This document shows positions 28,101-40,501 of a stretch of DNA of 64,000 nucleotides, in pieces. The notes beneath the pieces were generated by a model. The model saw nothing but the letters and a program-made list of their open reading frames with translations, was not told the DNA's origin and ran no database searches. Position 1 is the stretch's first letter. Each line of letters begins with the position of its first letter. This DNA is from Caenorhabditis elegans. Lineage: Eukaryota > Nematoda > Chromadorea > Rhabditida > Rhabditidae. Position numbers and translations under genes: made by a program. The stretch lies in the NCBI RefSeq assembly GCF_000002985.6, contig NC_003280.10:7064501-7128500 (forward strand), in the 5' to 3' direction.

Positions 28101-28602
28101 GTTTTACCGTGACGCTCTGAGAAAACTTCGTTTTCAAACCGACTGGATCGAAATGTGTTGCGATTCCTCAGTAGAATTTCGCGAAGTTTTGATACAAAAT
28201 CTTTGTTTATTTTCTGCTGAGCTACCTTTTAAAATCAAATTGAATGAGTTACTGGCCATTCAAAGTTCTGAAATTTTCATTGAGTGGCCAATAAGTTCTG
28301 CTGACTTGAACATATTCCTGAAACACTGGATTTGTGGATTCAACAAAAGAGTGAAGTGTTGTTGGATTCAATTAGAAAACATTGAGGTCATGAATGAACA
28401 AGAGTTATTGACAACTTTATTGAAGAACATCAAGCATACTCGATCACCTCAAAATCGAGTTATCAATTTTTCTCTACACAGTTTTCCCGAAATTCTAGTT
28501 CAAGGAGGAATTGATATTCAGAATGAAGATGGAAGAACAGCAACAATTTACTTTGATATTCCTAATGTATTTAAAATGTGTGTTTGGAACTGTTCCCTTT
28601 GA
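25174..28602 (+). CDS. FBXB-type F-box protein (nematode-specific family)
   Basis: Exon 1 (25174-25265) encodes MTEKSYIPFQLLRLPKKALH and RAIKHINDID, and joins in phase across a 2.4-kb intron to exon 2 (27663-28602) starting LINLSFTCEAAKSLV. Together these give an F-box of about 45 residues followed by an FBA_2-type domain; total 343 residues, typical for the expanded worm FBXB family. The F-box is expected to bind a SKP1-related protein and bring substrates to a cullin-1 ubiquitin ligase. The substrate is unknown. No stops or shifts are seen in either exon. The intron is unusually long for this family and filled with repeats. Confidence 0.8.
25266..27662 (+). other. Repeat-rich intron of the F-box gene
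   Basis: No conserved coding stretch was found. Visible features: a CT/GA-rich patch near 25780-25860 (CTCTCTCGCTAAAGGCGTTT), direct variants of ATGTTAGTA and AAATGAG near 26160-26280, a GC-richer island near 26450-26560 (GGGAGGCGGAGAACAACAGAG), very T-rich sequence at 26620-26830, and a small inverted element at about 27480-27595 bounded by TAGTATTCCTCTATT and AATACTAATAGAGGGAGTAC, related to the TATTAGT repeats at 20-22 kb. Confidence 0.5.
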
Positions 28603-29698
28603 TATCACGAATCAAGATACTTTTTCATTAATTATATTTCATTATTAGGGGTCTCAATAAGTTCCGGGTCAAAATTCGTATGTTTTTTCATGTTAGAAAA
28701 GGAATATAGTACCAATACATTTTTAAACGATTTTTTCTCAAGATTTTTTTGTACTCTTAAATTGTATACTTAGTTGGTAGAAATTAAAAAGAAGCGAGAT
28801 CGGGCAGAAGCCTGAAAAGTGGCTCCGAGAGGAGGTGGTCAAAACTTTTCAAAATACCGTAAAATGAAAGACAATGTTTGATGACATAAATTCCCACATT
28901 TTCAGAAAAATCTATATGCCACGAAAAAAGTTTTGAATTTCGACCCGGAACTTATTGACACTCCTAATATATATATATGTTTTATTGCATGTTTTTCCAT
29001 TTCAGGTTCAATATCAATAATAATATTTAAGTAAAATTTTGCAATGAATAATATTTTATTAGAACACTCATGTTTTGGAACACGAATAATTGAAGCTCTT
29101 GTTAGCAGAATTTTTAGATTTCTGTATTAGTTTCCGAAAGCTGCAAGGCGGGCAGATGAAGAATTTGAGTTCTACTCGGCAGTTTGGTTCTCCTTTCCCT
29201 CGTACTTTCTTCAAATATTCTTCGCACTTCTTCGCCAACAATCGGCGGAGAAGTACGAAGAATAGAAGAAGAAAGTGCGAAAGGTAGATGAATCCCTCTG
29301 TGGTGAAAACGCGGCGGTTTGCGAAAAATGGACTATAAACGGAAGATAAGGATACCTCCTTATCTGTTTTTTTAAATCTTTTTTGATCTTAAATTGTTCA
29401 TGCATTTTATTGTCAGAAAACAATTCCAGGTTAATTCATAAATAGGAAAATATTCAAGTAAGACATTTCTTTATTACCCAGAATTTTGAAAATATAAAAA
29501 TTTTGATGACCAAGTTCTGAAATTATACGCTCTCAAGAATATTCCGAATGCCTGAATATCACATAATTCAACATACACCCTTATTCCAAGTAGCCATAGC
29601 AACAATACATTAACTCTATTCCTCTCATCTCTAACTATGCTCGGCCACCTGCTTCTTCTGCTTGTGCTCATGCATTGAAGTCGTATTTTTCTTTCGAA
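28603..29698. other. Intergenic region with a foldback MITE
   Basis: Between the F-box gene and the EF-hand gene. It contains the inverted element at 28645-28969, a further imperfect palindrome near 29175-29280 (CGTACTTTCTTCAAATATTC against GAAGTACGAAGAATAGAAG), and otherwise AT-rich sequence with no supported gene. Confidence 0.45.
28645..28969. repeat. Foldback MITE, about 325 bp
   Basis: TTAGGGGTCTCAATAAGTTCCGGGTC at the left is mirrored by GACCCGGAACTTATTGACACTCCTAA at the right; about 32 bp per arm (...AAAATTC / GAATTTCG...). The interior is non-coding. Confidence 0.75.
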
Positions 29699-31973
29699 AT
29701 GGCAGGAGTCGATGAAGAAGAAGATAGCCGTTATGTTTTAACAAATCGAGAATTTCGTAAAATCTACCGTGAAATTATGGGAGATACGAAGACTCAGGTC
29801 AACATTAAGCAAGCATATACGGTAACTTTGTCTAATAATAGTGGAAATTCTAACTTTTTTGTAGATTTTGAATTGTTCCGGTAGAAATGTGACATCAGCT
29901 CATCTATTGAAACAGTGGGAGTTTCTTAATGGTAAGTTTTTAATTTTTGAAATTGAAGTTTCAATTAGGAGTCTCATGATGCCATGTCTTATAGTTAGAA
30001 AACATGAATTCAGATTTTCTAATTAGAAATCTTTTTTTTTTTCAGAAAAAATAGCTGTAGATCGTCTCTATGACATATACATAAAAGCCGAAGAAGTTGT
30101 GTTGGAAGGTCATGAATACGAGAAAGCAGTGAGAACAAAAACATTGAAATTGGATGACATTTTGGGTTCAGTTGTGGGTTACTGTAGTTGCTCTAGGAAT
30201 TTTGAAAATTATTAATTTCAGAAAGATGGATCTCTTGTTAATAAACAATATCTGGAAATTATTATTAATGAATTTACAAGAAGTGATGGATATGTTGATA
30301 TTGGAGCATTACTCGATACGGCAACTCAATCTAAAGTTGATATTGTGAACAAGCTATTAGGTTCGTAGGTTTCAAAATAAAAATGAAAGCAAAAATTTTA
30401 TTTGGAGAGTTGGCGGTGCTTTATAACGTTTTATATTTTTGTTTTAAAATACTGATTATAAATAGAAAGAAAGATCGGAAAAAAATTTTGTTCCGTTTTT
30501 GGAGATATAAACCAAGAAATGGGCGGAGCCTGTATTGATATTTTCTGGTGAATTACCATTTTTTGATTCACTTTAGCTTGTGTTTTTAGGGTCATAGTTA
30601 GACATACAAGATTTGAAAAAACGGCCTCAAATCTCGAACGCTCTAGAGCGCGCTCTGAGATTAAATACCAGAACAGACTCCGCCTATATCTTGGTTTTTG
30701 CGTTTTTGCATTGAATTTTTTTGTCATTGATCAAATTTTTTTCATTTCAAAATGTTTTCACAAGGAGTATAAGGTAGCCGGTCTCGGAACGACCGAAACT
30801 TCTTAGATACAGTACCCACGAAATACTACTTGGGAGTACGGTAGCTACGAAGTTTCGAGACCTGGTACAGTATCTTTTATTCTGAAGTTTTTAAAATTTT
30901 GCATTGGTTATATAATTTAAAAAATTCAGGGCCAAAAGTGGAAGAGGACGAGATGTTTACAGTGAGTTTTTGAACTTCTGCAGAAAGCGTACAGATGTTT
31001 CAGGTAAAAGTACGTGGATGTATGACTGTATATCCAAAAGTTCAGTGTATTTCTTATAAGATTGATGTTGATAAGCCAACTGTTTGTGAGCTGACACTTT
31101 GTTTAGCACCTAATAGTAAGGATTCAATTATCTCTAATACTATGCACTTAAACAATTGTTTACAGGCGATGTTCCAGCTGATAGATTCAGTAATGATCTA
31201 TTTCTAGTTGTTTATAATAATGAACAGAAATTAGTTGGTTTAACACGTCATGTACTTGAAGAAAGAAAGTACAGTACTGGAATGATGACTGTTAATGAAG
31301 GAGATGAAGTAATGATTGTTGGAATGGGAACAACTACAAATAGAAAAAGATCAACAACTGAAAGAGTTCCATTGATTGAAGAGACTAATAAATTAAGCAA
31401 GAGATTCAAGTAAGACTTTATAGAGATTTTAAATTTATTATTTGAATTAAACAGATCCACTTTGATGAATATATTCGATTCCTTTGATGTTGATCAGGAC
31501 GGTTTACTGAATAAAGAAGAAATGAATTTCTATACACTTGCAAGTGGAGATTCTGAGCTAACAGATCAAGATTGGTTCGTTTATTTGAATAGTTTTGATA
31601 ATCGAGATGGAGGTCTAACTATGGGTGGATTCATTAAAGTTCACGAGATGGAAGCATTTGATCCAGAAGGCAATGCAGCTGCAGATTTGTGGCATTCACT
31701 GCATAGTCTTGGTTATGATACTCAATTAGCATCGAACTTTGGATGTTCGTATGATATTGAAGCACACTCGAATACACCAATCAAGATGATTCCCCGATTG
31801 CAAAATGTGGTGAAAATGCATAGAGCTTTGTAAGTTTTTAAACTCAAAAATTACTAAAAACTATATTTAGCAATAGAAAGAAATCAACAATTAAAGAAAA
31901 ACGAACATATTTGACAGGATTAAAATTAAAAACTCTAATGAAAGATGAGAGTTTAACCATAAAATTGAATTAA
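29699..31973 (+). CDS. EF-hand protein resembling EFCAB7
   Basis: Exons at about 29699-29821, 29865-29931, 30046-about 30174, about 30222-30361, about 30930-30960, about 31003-31115, 31167-31410, about 31456-31829 and about 31871-31973, joined in phase from ATG (MAGVDEEEDSRYVLTNREFR) to TAA. The N-terminal half is helical, with EF-hand-like spacing (KIYREIMGDTKTQVNIKQAY). A beta-rich middle follows (VKVRGCMTVYPKVQCISYKI). The C-terminal half has a canonical calcium loop, DVDQDGLLNKEE, and a degenerate partner (DNRDGGLTMGGF). The order and the FDSFDVDQDGLLNKEEMNFY / DLWHSLHSLGYD stretches resemble vertebrate EFCAB7, which binds EVC-EVC2 at the ciliary base. That assignment is from memory and the worm role is unknown. 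Confidence 0.72.
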
Positions 31974-32047
31974 TAGGATTAAAAATATCAGAGCTATATC
32001 ATGATTTTGAATAAAATAATTATGAAATGATATCATATCTGTATGGT

Positions 32048-34090
32048 TTATTGGCTACTTCTTTGTTTATTGGAAACGTCTACATCGTCTTTTCTCTTGA
32101 AGTACGGGATGACGAAGAGCATGAGTCCAGATACCTGAAATAAGAATAAATCACGCTAAATTGTTTTCTCGATTCATGACAATTCTTTTCAGTTCTTACT
32201 CACCATGAGATTAATTCCACAGAAAACAAACGAAAGTGTATAATTGCCAGTCAGATCTGCCAAATATCCTGATACCAATGGTCCGATTACTGTTCCAACT
32301 CCTTGCCACAGGAGCAATAATCCGAACGCGTTTGTAAGCTTGTCAAGTCCTAACAGATCAACAAGAATGACAGAGGTCAGACAAACATACGATGCAATCG
32401 TAAATCCGAAGAGTACAGCGTAGATGTCCAATAGAATATATCCATCAAACTTGTAGCAGAAGGCGGTTACAATTCCACAAATCTGAAAAATTCGTAACGT
32501 TTGACATGAAGCAATGCACTGCAATAAAAACGTACAGTCAGAGAAATATTGTACATCCAGAGACGATTGCGAGCAGTGTCATCTCCAAGACCTGCTGGAA
32601 GGGGCAGCTTCTGATCAGCCACAACTCCAAAGATGAGACGGCCGATTGTGTTTGCAGTTCCGTACACCGAAAGAATGTTTCCTGATACATTATTATCAGA
32701 TAAAATATTAGTAACGTGGAGTGGAAGGAAGTAAAGTGGTGAATTGAAGCCAACCGAAGTTAAAAGATTTGAAATGGCGAAGAGAAGGAATGCTGGATCC
32801 AGAAGCAATTGAAATGAAAACATGTTGTTAATAGTTTTAAACATATTACTTCCTTCAATATCGTCCATAAAATCAGTTTCCTTCTTTTCGTTCATTCCAT
32901 CCAAACTTTGATCACATCCGTGACCGCTTTCTCGATCATCACCAACTGTTCCAGTGTGATGAGTGTGAATATTCAATGCGGTATGAAGAGAACCTGTTGA
33001 ACGATATTTATCCGGATTTGCTCGGAATTCTGCGACATTGGAAATTGATCCTGTGTAGAACACGTCTTTACGATTAAGGTATCCACTGTTTCGTTCTCCA
33101 ATAGTTCCACAGCGAGGTCTAAGGAGAGGCTCAAGATCAACGGCTCCTACAGAGCTTGACGGGCGGGCGTGTTGATTATTTTTCTGGATATCACAACATT
33201 GGGACATAGATCTCTCCAAAACTTGAGGTGGACTCAGAAGAGACACCTTTTCTTCGAATCTCTTGTTGTAGTCGATTTTCTTCACCTCATCTTCGAAAAC
33301 ATCGTTATACTCCCCATCATCATCATCATCCGGAACTAACGCGAACTGCAATGGGACGAAGGTAGCTCCACAAACAGCACATAAAATGATCACGAAAAGA
33401 AATAATACAAAGACATAACGCCATCCGTAATTGGAGATGATAAATGTATTGATCGGTCCGAACACGACAGCTCCCACTCCAGCTCCAGCAACAGCAATTC
33501 CAGTAGCCAAAGATCGTTTGCTGAAAACATTCGTTATGGAAACATATCATCGTTGATTTATGAACAAACCTTTCAAAATACATCGTGACGATCACAATTG
33601 CTGGACAATACACCAATCCGAAACCGATTCCCATAATCACTCCGACACTGATCACAAAGTGCCAAATTTCTGTTGCAAAACACGAGAGTAGGCACCTTAA
33701 AAAGTAATTTAATTGTTGTTTTTACAAAACCGAATACCCGACAAAAGCGACTCCAGCTCCTATAATTGTTGTGATACGACATCCATATTTGTTACATACT
33801 GCCGAAGCGAGTGGTCCAGCTCCTAGGGTGAAACCAGTCAGCATAGAAACGATAAGTGATGTCATTGTGTTGTTTGAATTGAATTCCTGGAAATACGTTT
33901 GAAATTCTCAATTATTTACTAGAATGGGTTTAAATTTTACAATCATAAGTTTTTCCGCGAGAATTCCAAAGGAATAAACAAATCCGTCGGCGAAGACATG
34001 AATGAAAAACGATCCGATGACGACAACCCATCCCCAACCACCATCCGGCGGCAATGGAACCAATTTCCCTTTGATTGGTGCACTGGTCAT
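32048..34090 (-). CDS. SLC16-family monocarboxylate-type transporter
   Basis: Starts at ATG 34090-34088 (MTSAPIKGKLVPLPPDGGWG) and ends KRKDDVDVSNKQRSSQ at TAA 32050-32048. The DGGWGWVVVIGSFF stretch at the first membrane helix is the conserved SLC16/MCT signature ([D/E]G-x-W-G-W). About 12 membrane segments are visible in two halves separated by a roughly 170-residue cytosolic loop rich in Ser, Asp and Gly (about 33300-32870), usual for this family though long. MCT-family carriers move lactate, pyruvate, ketone bodies, aromatic amino acids or thyroid hormones by proton-coupled or facilitated transport; the substrate cannot be read from sequence. Introns are short, and the C-terminal cytosolic tail is only about 20 residues. 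Confidence 0.88.
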
Positions 34091-34330
34091 TTACTGAAAA
34101 ATGAAAAAAGAAGTTAGAATATTTTTTTAGAATATTTAAAAAGTAAAAATATTCAAATAAAATAATTTTTTTTCAAAATTGAAAGACTTCTGAAAGTTTT
34201 TTTTAATCAAGAAAATCTGTGGCGCACAGGATATCTCACACCGATTCTTGGTTTTTCTGTGAAGTGTGTGTGTCCCTTTAAAAGATGAATACGGTAGGAC
34301 AGTTTGCAGGCCTACTTTTAAAGAATAAAA

Positions 34331-34784
34331 ATGGAAAAGTTCTTTATACAGTCATATTTAAATTTTTTTGAACATATTTTTAAACAAGAATATTTTAATT
34401 TTCAGCATTTTGGGAAATCTTTACCATCTCGGCGAGGAGGATGATCGTTTCGAAATTCGTCCTCATTTGTTCAAAACCGAATATTTTGGACTACTCATAG
34501 CTAGAAAAGAAGATAAATATGCAAAGGAGACTTATCGAATTCAGCTGAGCTCTCGGGAACATTTGAAAATTAATTTTCCTCATCAAGTTGACAGTCTGAT
34601 TAGACTTGCAGATTCTGACAGTGAATGGGTATGTTCAATGTTTTGTTACATTCTCCCAAATTTTTATTTTTAGGTGCTCGTGGCATCCTATACAGTCACA
34701 GATCCAGAAGCTCAACTTGTTTATACTCTGGAAAAAGTTACAAAATCATCAAATCCAACATCACCATCTCTTCTCAAAGCATAA
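34331..34784 (+). CDS. Small conserved-looking protein of unknown function (113 residues)
   Basis: Three exons fit in phase: 34331-34338 (ATGGAAAA|GTTCTT), 34406-34628 and 34674-34784. The product starts MENILGNLYHLGEEDDRFEI and continues with a polar, mixed alpha/beta sequence (TEYFGLLIARKEDKYAKETY; INFPHQVDSLIRLADSDSEW) and a Ser/Pro/Thr-rich end (SSNPTSPSLLKA). There is no signal peptide or membrane segment. The tiny first exon was chosen because it alone gives an ATG in the right phase. The family was not recognised. It is divergently placed from the SLC16 gene, 240 bp apart. Confidence 0.6.
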
Positions 34785-34845
34785 TTATACCCAAGCCTAA
34801 TCTGAAATGTTTGAAATATTGATATCATAGATAAATATTAATTTT

Positions 34846-35014
34846 TCAAAAAAACCCAAATACTATGTAATCCCACGCAAAGTGAAATAATGCCAGAACA
34901 ATAATTCCAATGGATAGTTTGACAGCCCAAACTAATAGATAAATCACACTCCTGAAAGCAGCTTTCAAAGTTCTAAGGCTAAACTTCCGACGTCCTTATA
35001 GCATCTCTCTTCAT
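34846..35014 (-). CDS. Possible 42-residue single-pass membrane micropeptide
   Basis: A TTTCAG trans-splice-like acceptor at about 35040 precedes ATG 35014-35012. Exon 1 (MKRDAIRT) joins through a 40-nt intron (AC|GTCGGA ... TTTCAG) to 34952-34846, giving SVIYLLVWAVKLSIGIIVLA and then LFHFAWDYIVFGFF before TGA. The product would be a basic N-terminus plus one long hydrophobic helix. The donor is weak. An alternative donor three codons later would use a 33-nt intron, below the usual minimum, and a different frame. Nothing in known families was recognised. Confidence 0.38.
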
Positions 35015-35301
35015 GACGGTTGAGATTGCTTTGTTGGCTGAAACGTTAGTTAGGGAAACTGCAAAATAATTTAACACACGAATCGGGTAATATTTAATAT
35101 TCTTTATTTATCCCGTTATGTTTGTAATTTATGGCTAGAAGATTGGCTAGTTTTGAAAATTCACAAAAAAAAAGTCTAAATACATTGGATCTAATGAATA
35201 CATTAAACACTGGTGAGTCTCGAGAAAATACAATAAAAAATTGCAATTGAACAGGTGGTTTACAAATGTAGAGTTATAAAGGGGTAAAAATGAGGAGTTG
35301 C

Positions 35302-36663
35302 CTAGACGCCGAAGAACGTTCTGATCATTGTTTCTGCAGCCAGACCAGGGGTGATTTTTCCACTTCGAATTTCATTTTCCAGTTTCGGTGCCTGTAAAAT
35401 TGAAAATTTAGAATTTATCAAACAGTATTTTTTTTTAATTCAGTATTATATTTTTTGCAAATTCTTTTGAAATATCGTTTTGATGGTGTATTTTAAGAAC
35501 AAAAACGTACCAAATGTGCTATTTTCGGATGCTTTTGGAAAACGGACATAATTTCGTCTTTAACATGATTCCACATCCATTTTTTCATTTGATCCTGTCG
35601 CCTTCTTTCCAAATCTCCTGATTCTCCGATTGTATCCCAGAATTCGTACAAACTCGAACAAACTTCTGATACAGATTCTTTATCCATAATTGAGGATCTC
35701 ATAACTTTTGGACGCCATACATCGAGTCGTGGTCGCATGAATTTCAACGCGGAAATGTATTCAGCCTGTGTCATCTTGGCTTTCGCTTTCAAATCTCCAT
35801 CATCTTTCGTCACAACCAACAAATCACTCATCTCCATAATACCTCGTTTAACACCTTGCAATTCATCTCCATGAGCAGGTGACAACAGAAGACACATCAT
35901 ATCACACATATCGGAAACGGATGTTTCAGATTGACCTACTCCAACAGTCTCAATGATAACAATATCGTATCCAGCACCTTCGCAGAGGATCACAGCTTCA
36001 TGAATTCCACGAGTGACACCACCGAGCGATCCAGAAGTTGGTGATTGACGAATGTAGGCTTTGGGATTACGAGATAATTCTTGCATTCTTGTAAGATCTC
36101 CAAGAACAGATCCTCCCGTCATGGCACTAGTGGGATCAATTGTTAAAACTGCAACTTTCTTTCCTCGATTTTCGGTTAATTCTGCTCCTAATGCTTCAAT
36201 GAAAGACGACTTTCCTACTCCTGGACTACCAGAGATTCCTACTCGAAATATCATAGAATCTCTCCCGAATTTCTTGTATTTCTCTCGTTCTTCATCTAAA
36301 ACCATCTTCAACAACATATTTCCTTGTGCTCTTTTTGTCGGATGGCGAGATTCAACTAGTGTGATTGCAGAAGCCAGGGCAGCTCGACTTCCGCTCATCA
36401 ATGATTTGAAAAGTTTCTGCACATTTGGATCATCATATGTGACAGAGTCATCCCAATGAACACGAGAATATTGTTCTAATAGATTATCAAATGGCATTGA
36501 TTTCTGAACTCCAGTGACTGATGGAATATAGGGTTTTGGAGTTGAAGATACTGCTAACGATGCGTGTCTGAAAATTCTATTTTCTTGATATTAACGATAA
36601 TAAATCTCACCTACAACTAGCTGAAGTGAGTCTGGATACCCGAAGCAATGATCTTACTACCAT
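35302..36663 (-). CDS. mmaa-1: mmaa-1, methylmalonic aciduria type A protein (MeaB/ArgK GTPase)
   Basis: Start at ATG 36663-36661 directly after TTTCAG. A short Arg/Ser-rich exon (MVVRSLLRVSRLTSASC) provides a mitochondrial leader, joined in phase to HASLAVSS... . The main exon has the G3E-family P-loop GISGSPGVGKSSFIEALGAE, switch residues ending LTIDPTSAMTGGSVLGD, Walker B-like IVIIETVGVGQSE and the base-recognition motif VVTKDDGD. The last exon ends TMIRTFFGV at TAG 35304-35302. MMAA guards and reloads the adenosylcobalamin cofactor of methylmalonyl-CoA mutase, needed for propionate breakdown in mitochondria. Length (about 400 residues) fits the family, and all GTPase motifs are intact. 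Confidence 0.95.
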
Positions 36664-37032
36664 CTGAAACAATAAGATAGACTTGGTAAAACGCATAGTA
36701 ATAGAAATAAGAGATATCAAGTGTTGAAACGTTTCAATGATCAAAATAACAAAACAACGATGTTATGTAAACAATTGAATTCATTCGGTTTTAGTCCAAT
36801 TATTGGTTCTGACAAGGAAAAATTAAATATTTTCGAAAAATGATGGTTGGTAAAGTATAAGGGGGCATGGGGAGATCTAAAATTTCAAACAAAATTTCGA
36901 TTTACAAGTTAGTTATCATTGGGGAACAAGGGAACAATAAAGATGAACTCGTTTTTATCGTTAAAGAAGAATTAATAACTAATAATTAGTTATTTACAGA
37001 TTTTTGTTCAGTGGAAACGGGATCGAATCGAT
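36664..37032. other. mmaa-1 upstream / farl-11 3' intergenic region
   Basis: About 370 bp holding the mmaa-1 promoter side and the farl-11 3' UTR, both minus-strand genes. AT-rich, with no other feature seen. Confidence 0.35.
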
Positions 37033-40000
37033 TTACATAAGATCTTCCACTCCACGTGTCTCTATCAGAAGTTTATCCCAATCAATACTCGCATTGAAGA
37101 CTTCCTGTTCAAGCCACTTTTCGTAATCTTTCTTAAAATGACGTCCAAGTTTCAGATTTGCACCAAGAACAGAGTGAGCACACGTGTCAACGGGCTCAAA
37201 ATCTCTCATATCAACTCGATTCAGGTAGTCGTCACCAGGCATTGGAGCATCATTCACTTCTGAAAATTTAATTTTTGTTGCTATAAGCTTTTGTTATTTT
37301 AATCTTACCAATAGCAAATTGAGGATATAATGCCGAATATCGTCTACTATGGAATCTTTCGATGCTTGCTTTGATCAAACTGTCTTCTTTTTGATAATCA
37401 CACTTTCTCTTGATATCAGAAGCAAACGCCCAATCATCGGTCATTCGATGTCGAACTCTCGAGTAGATCGCCGAAATTATGTCCATATTACTTTTTCTCC
37501 ACTGGCGTCCAAGGTATCGTGATTGCATTTTGATCGCTTTCAGCACGTAAAGTTGTAGTACCGATACTCGTACTTTGAAAAGTCTCTTCAAAACTGGAGC
37601 AGATTTGAACACCATCAGCATTTTAACTCGATCGTTTTTAGCTTTGACCAATTTGTTGAGTAGACGAATGAGATTGATTGCGAAGAAAACATTTCGCCAC
37701 ATGAAATACGGGCCAGCGCCAGGTGGACGTGGTTCTTCTATATTGTCTTGAGTCAAAATTGGCCATTCTTCTGAAAAAGGAATACGAAAAATTTAGTTTG
37801 GAATAATTAAGACTCACCATTATTTCTGACATAATGGTACAAACATTGTGGATAGTTGTAGGCGTAGATTTCATGTCTTGATTGGATTAATTTGTTTGTG
37901 TTCTGTAACAAAATGAAATGAAAAGCAGAAAGAAGAATCTGATTTTGAAGGGAAGGGCTTCAATTTTTAAAGTCTGCACGTATATTTCACATGCCACTCA
38001 TTGAAGAATGAGAAACGCAGAGAAAAGGGTGGGGCGATGGATAGATCGAGCGGCAAATGAACTTTGGTGAGGCAAGATCGCTTTTGGAACTTTGCAAAAG
38101 AGCAACAAGTGACATACCTGATCGAGAAACTTTAAAATCAAGGGAATTCCATTCACATATACAATCTGTTGGCAAATGTATTCGAATTGATAAATGTGAT
38201 TCAGCTTGAAGTGCTTAACTAGCAAAAGAAGAATTGCTGATAGTGATTTAACGATAATCTCTTTATGGCGGTTGATGTCAATGGCAAGTCGGAATCCTTC
38301 CTCCAATGGAGAAGATGTTGAATTATCGAGGGATATTGAGTTTGATAAAATATCAGATGCTTCCATTTCAGGCGTTAAGCAATCAATCAGTACATTTAAA
38401 CCTTCATGTCGTGCTTTCGTTGATGGCACTGACGAAACCATAACCTTCACCAGAGCACAAATATATTGACTCAAATTTGGCAAAATTTTCCTGTACAATG
38501 TTTCGGTTTTCGTTTCTGGGATATCCTCCTTCATTGAAAATAGATAGCGATTCAGTTCTTCATCTTTTTTGACTTGCAATTCTGTAAGTGACGTGTACAT
38601 GTTATTTCGAAGAATTTTTACAGCTCCACAGAAGGAAGGAGGCAAGCCAAAAAGTGTTGTATCATCTCCAGGGTCAAAATCATAGTTGAAATACTTGAAA
38701 CGACCTTTTTGAATAAAATCTTCAATATCCTGAGCGTTCGTTTTGCTTCTCCAAGGCAGAGTTTTCTTCTGGATTACCGGGAAAACTGGGGAACCAACTC
38801 GTGGTGTTTGCTCACCACTTCCCTGTCTGAAATTCGAAGCAGTATCAGGAATGGAGGGTGGGGTTGATGATGAAGCGCCTGGAGAATCTTCTTTCTTTGA
38901 AGCAATCGTTGAGTCTTCGGAGCTCGCTTCCGAATAAGCGTCTTCGTCTTTTGAATCATCATTATAAGCCATTTGACGGGCCATCATACCGCCTCTCGCA
39001 AAACTTCCAGCTCTATGAGCCATATTACGAACATGTTCTTGGTCTTTTGCGATAAATGCGGCCTGTGATGCAGCTACAGTTATAGTATCCTCCATTATAT
39101 CAAGGCCAGCAGTCATTCGTTTCTCTCTTTTACGAACAGTAAGCTCCTCCCAACCTCCAAGCGTCAGCAATAAAATTTTCCAGATAAGCAGGACAATCTT
39201 TTTAATTGGAAAATGTGGTGCAGTTCCTATGTAGAACGGATGAAGCATGTCGAAAAGTACAATAAGAAGAGGCTCATTTCCATTTTCGATTGGTTCTTGA
39301 ACTTCTTCGCGAAACGCTTTTCTGGTTTCAAGATCACTATCGGTTTCGTCTTCTCTTCCAGATCGCTCATCGAGAATTTGAACAATCATATGATAAAGTC
39401 CAGCGAGAATTACGCGAAGCATTTCATTATCAACCATAGTTGGCAACTGCCGCGTTCTCCATTTTTCAGAATCCGAGAGATCGGCTAAACTGGCATTCCT
39501 GCTACTTCTTGAGCTTGCTTTTGAAATTCTCCCGTCGTTCGGTGGGCTCTCAAATGGTTCTTTAATTTCTGTCATCAACAGAGTACACAACGCCTGAAAA
39601 TGTACATTTTTAAAACAATGATTGAAAATTATAAAGATATACCTGGTAAACGCCGTTCTTATAACAAATGAAAGAATTCTCGATTGCACGATGGTAGACC
39701 ATTGAAGGGCCCTCAGGGTCCATTTCTTTGGTTTTTCGAATAGGGACATTCATCAACAATTTTTGATCATACTGATATTCAATTTCCTCATTTTCTAAAC
39801 ATCCAAAGTCTGTTGCTGATCCCTGAAATTTAAATAAATATATATCGAATAACAAATGAGAGACAAACCTGGAGCAGAAAGAGAATTATACGAGCTGATT
39901 TCAAACGAACTTCCAAATCTGCACTTTCCATTCGAGAGCAAAGGTCTTGAATAACATAATTTTTTTGGACAGCACTAAATTCTTCGAATGTCGATGGAAA

Positions 40001-40501
40001 CTGTTCGTGCTTGCCGTCCTGTAAAAGAAAAATAACTATTTTCCTGTTGTAAAATCGCTTGCATATGATTCCTCTATATATTCCTTCCAGTTGCTGATGT
40101 TAATACCGAACTCTTCTATTTCAGAATAACTGTAAAGTTCTGCCATTTCACGAATTCCTGCATCACCGTCACCATACTCGAAATCTAGATCTTTATCAAT
40201 GGCGGCAACCTGCAAAACTGTATTGTTTTTCAACTTCTTCATGAAAATTACATTATCAGAGCTTTCATGATGAATGAATCCGCCATACGCTGGAGTTATC
40301 ATAGGCTGAGCTTCTTTCAGTTGCTTCAATTTCAAAACATTTGCTGATCGTCTTGCGGCCAGTGAGCTTTCGGAGTATTCAACATGTTCATCATCAGCAC
40401 TTCGCCTTTCTTTGTCACCATAAACTGGAACTATTAGGAGGTTTATTTGATGATATATTCATTTTCTCACCGTCTTCTGCAAAATTAGGCCTGATTCCCA
40501 T
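37033..40501 (-). CDS. farl-11: farl-11, STRIP1/2 (FAM40, Far11) homologue of the STRIPAK complex
   Basis: Large gene starting at ATG 40501-40499 (MGIRPNFAEDVPVYGDKERR) and ending TRGVEDLM at TAA 37035-37033. STRIP proteins are structural cores of the striatin-PP2A-kinase complex; worm FARL-11 is linked to ER/membrane organisation, cytokinesis and ageing. Family landmarks are TDFGCLENEEIEYQYDQKLL near 39800, an armadillo-like helical N-terminal domain (N1221), a Ser/Asp/Glu-rich disordered middle (about 39000-38770), a second helical domain (DUF3402), and the highly conserved LYVLKAIKMQSRYLGRQWRK then NMDIISAIYSRVRHRMTDDW near 37560-37430. Eight or more exons with short introns. Homology to vertebrate STRIP1 runs nearly full length. 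Confidence 0.93.

Noticed and set aside
38743-39055. Plus-strand open frames within farl-11
   Set aside because: Antisense to the low-complexity Ser/Asp-rich part of farl-11; no splice support or homology.
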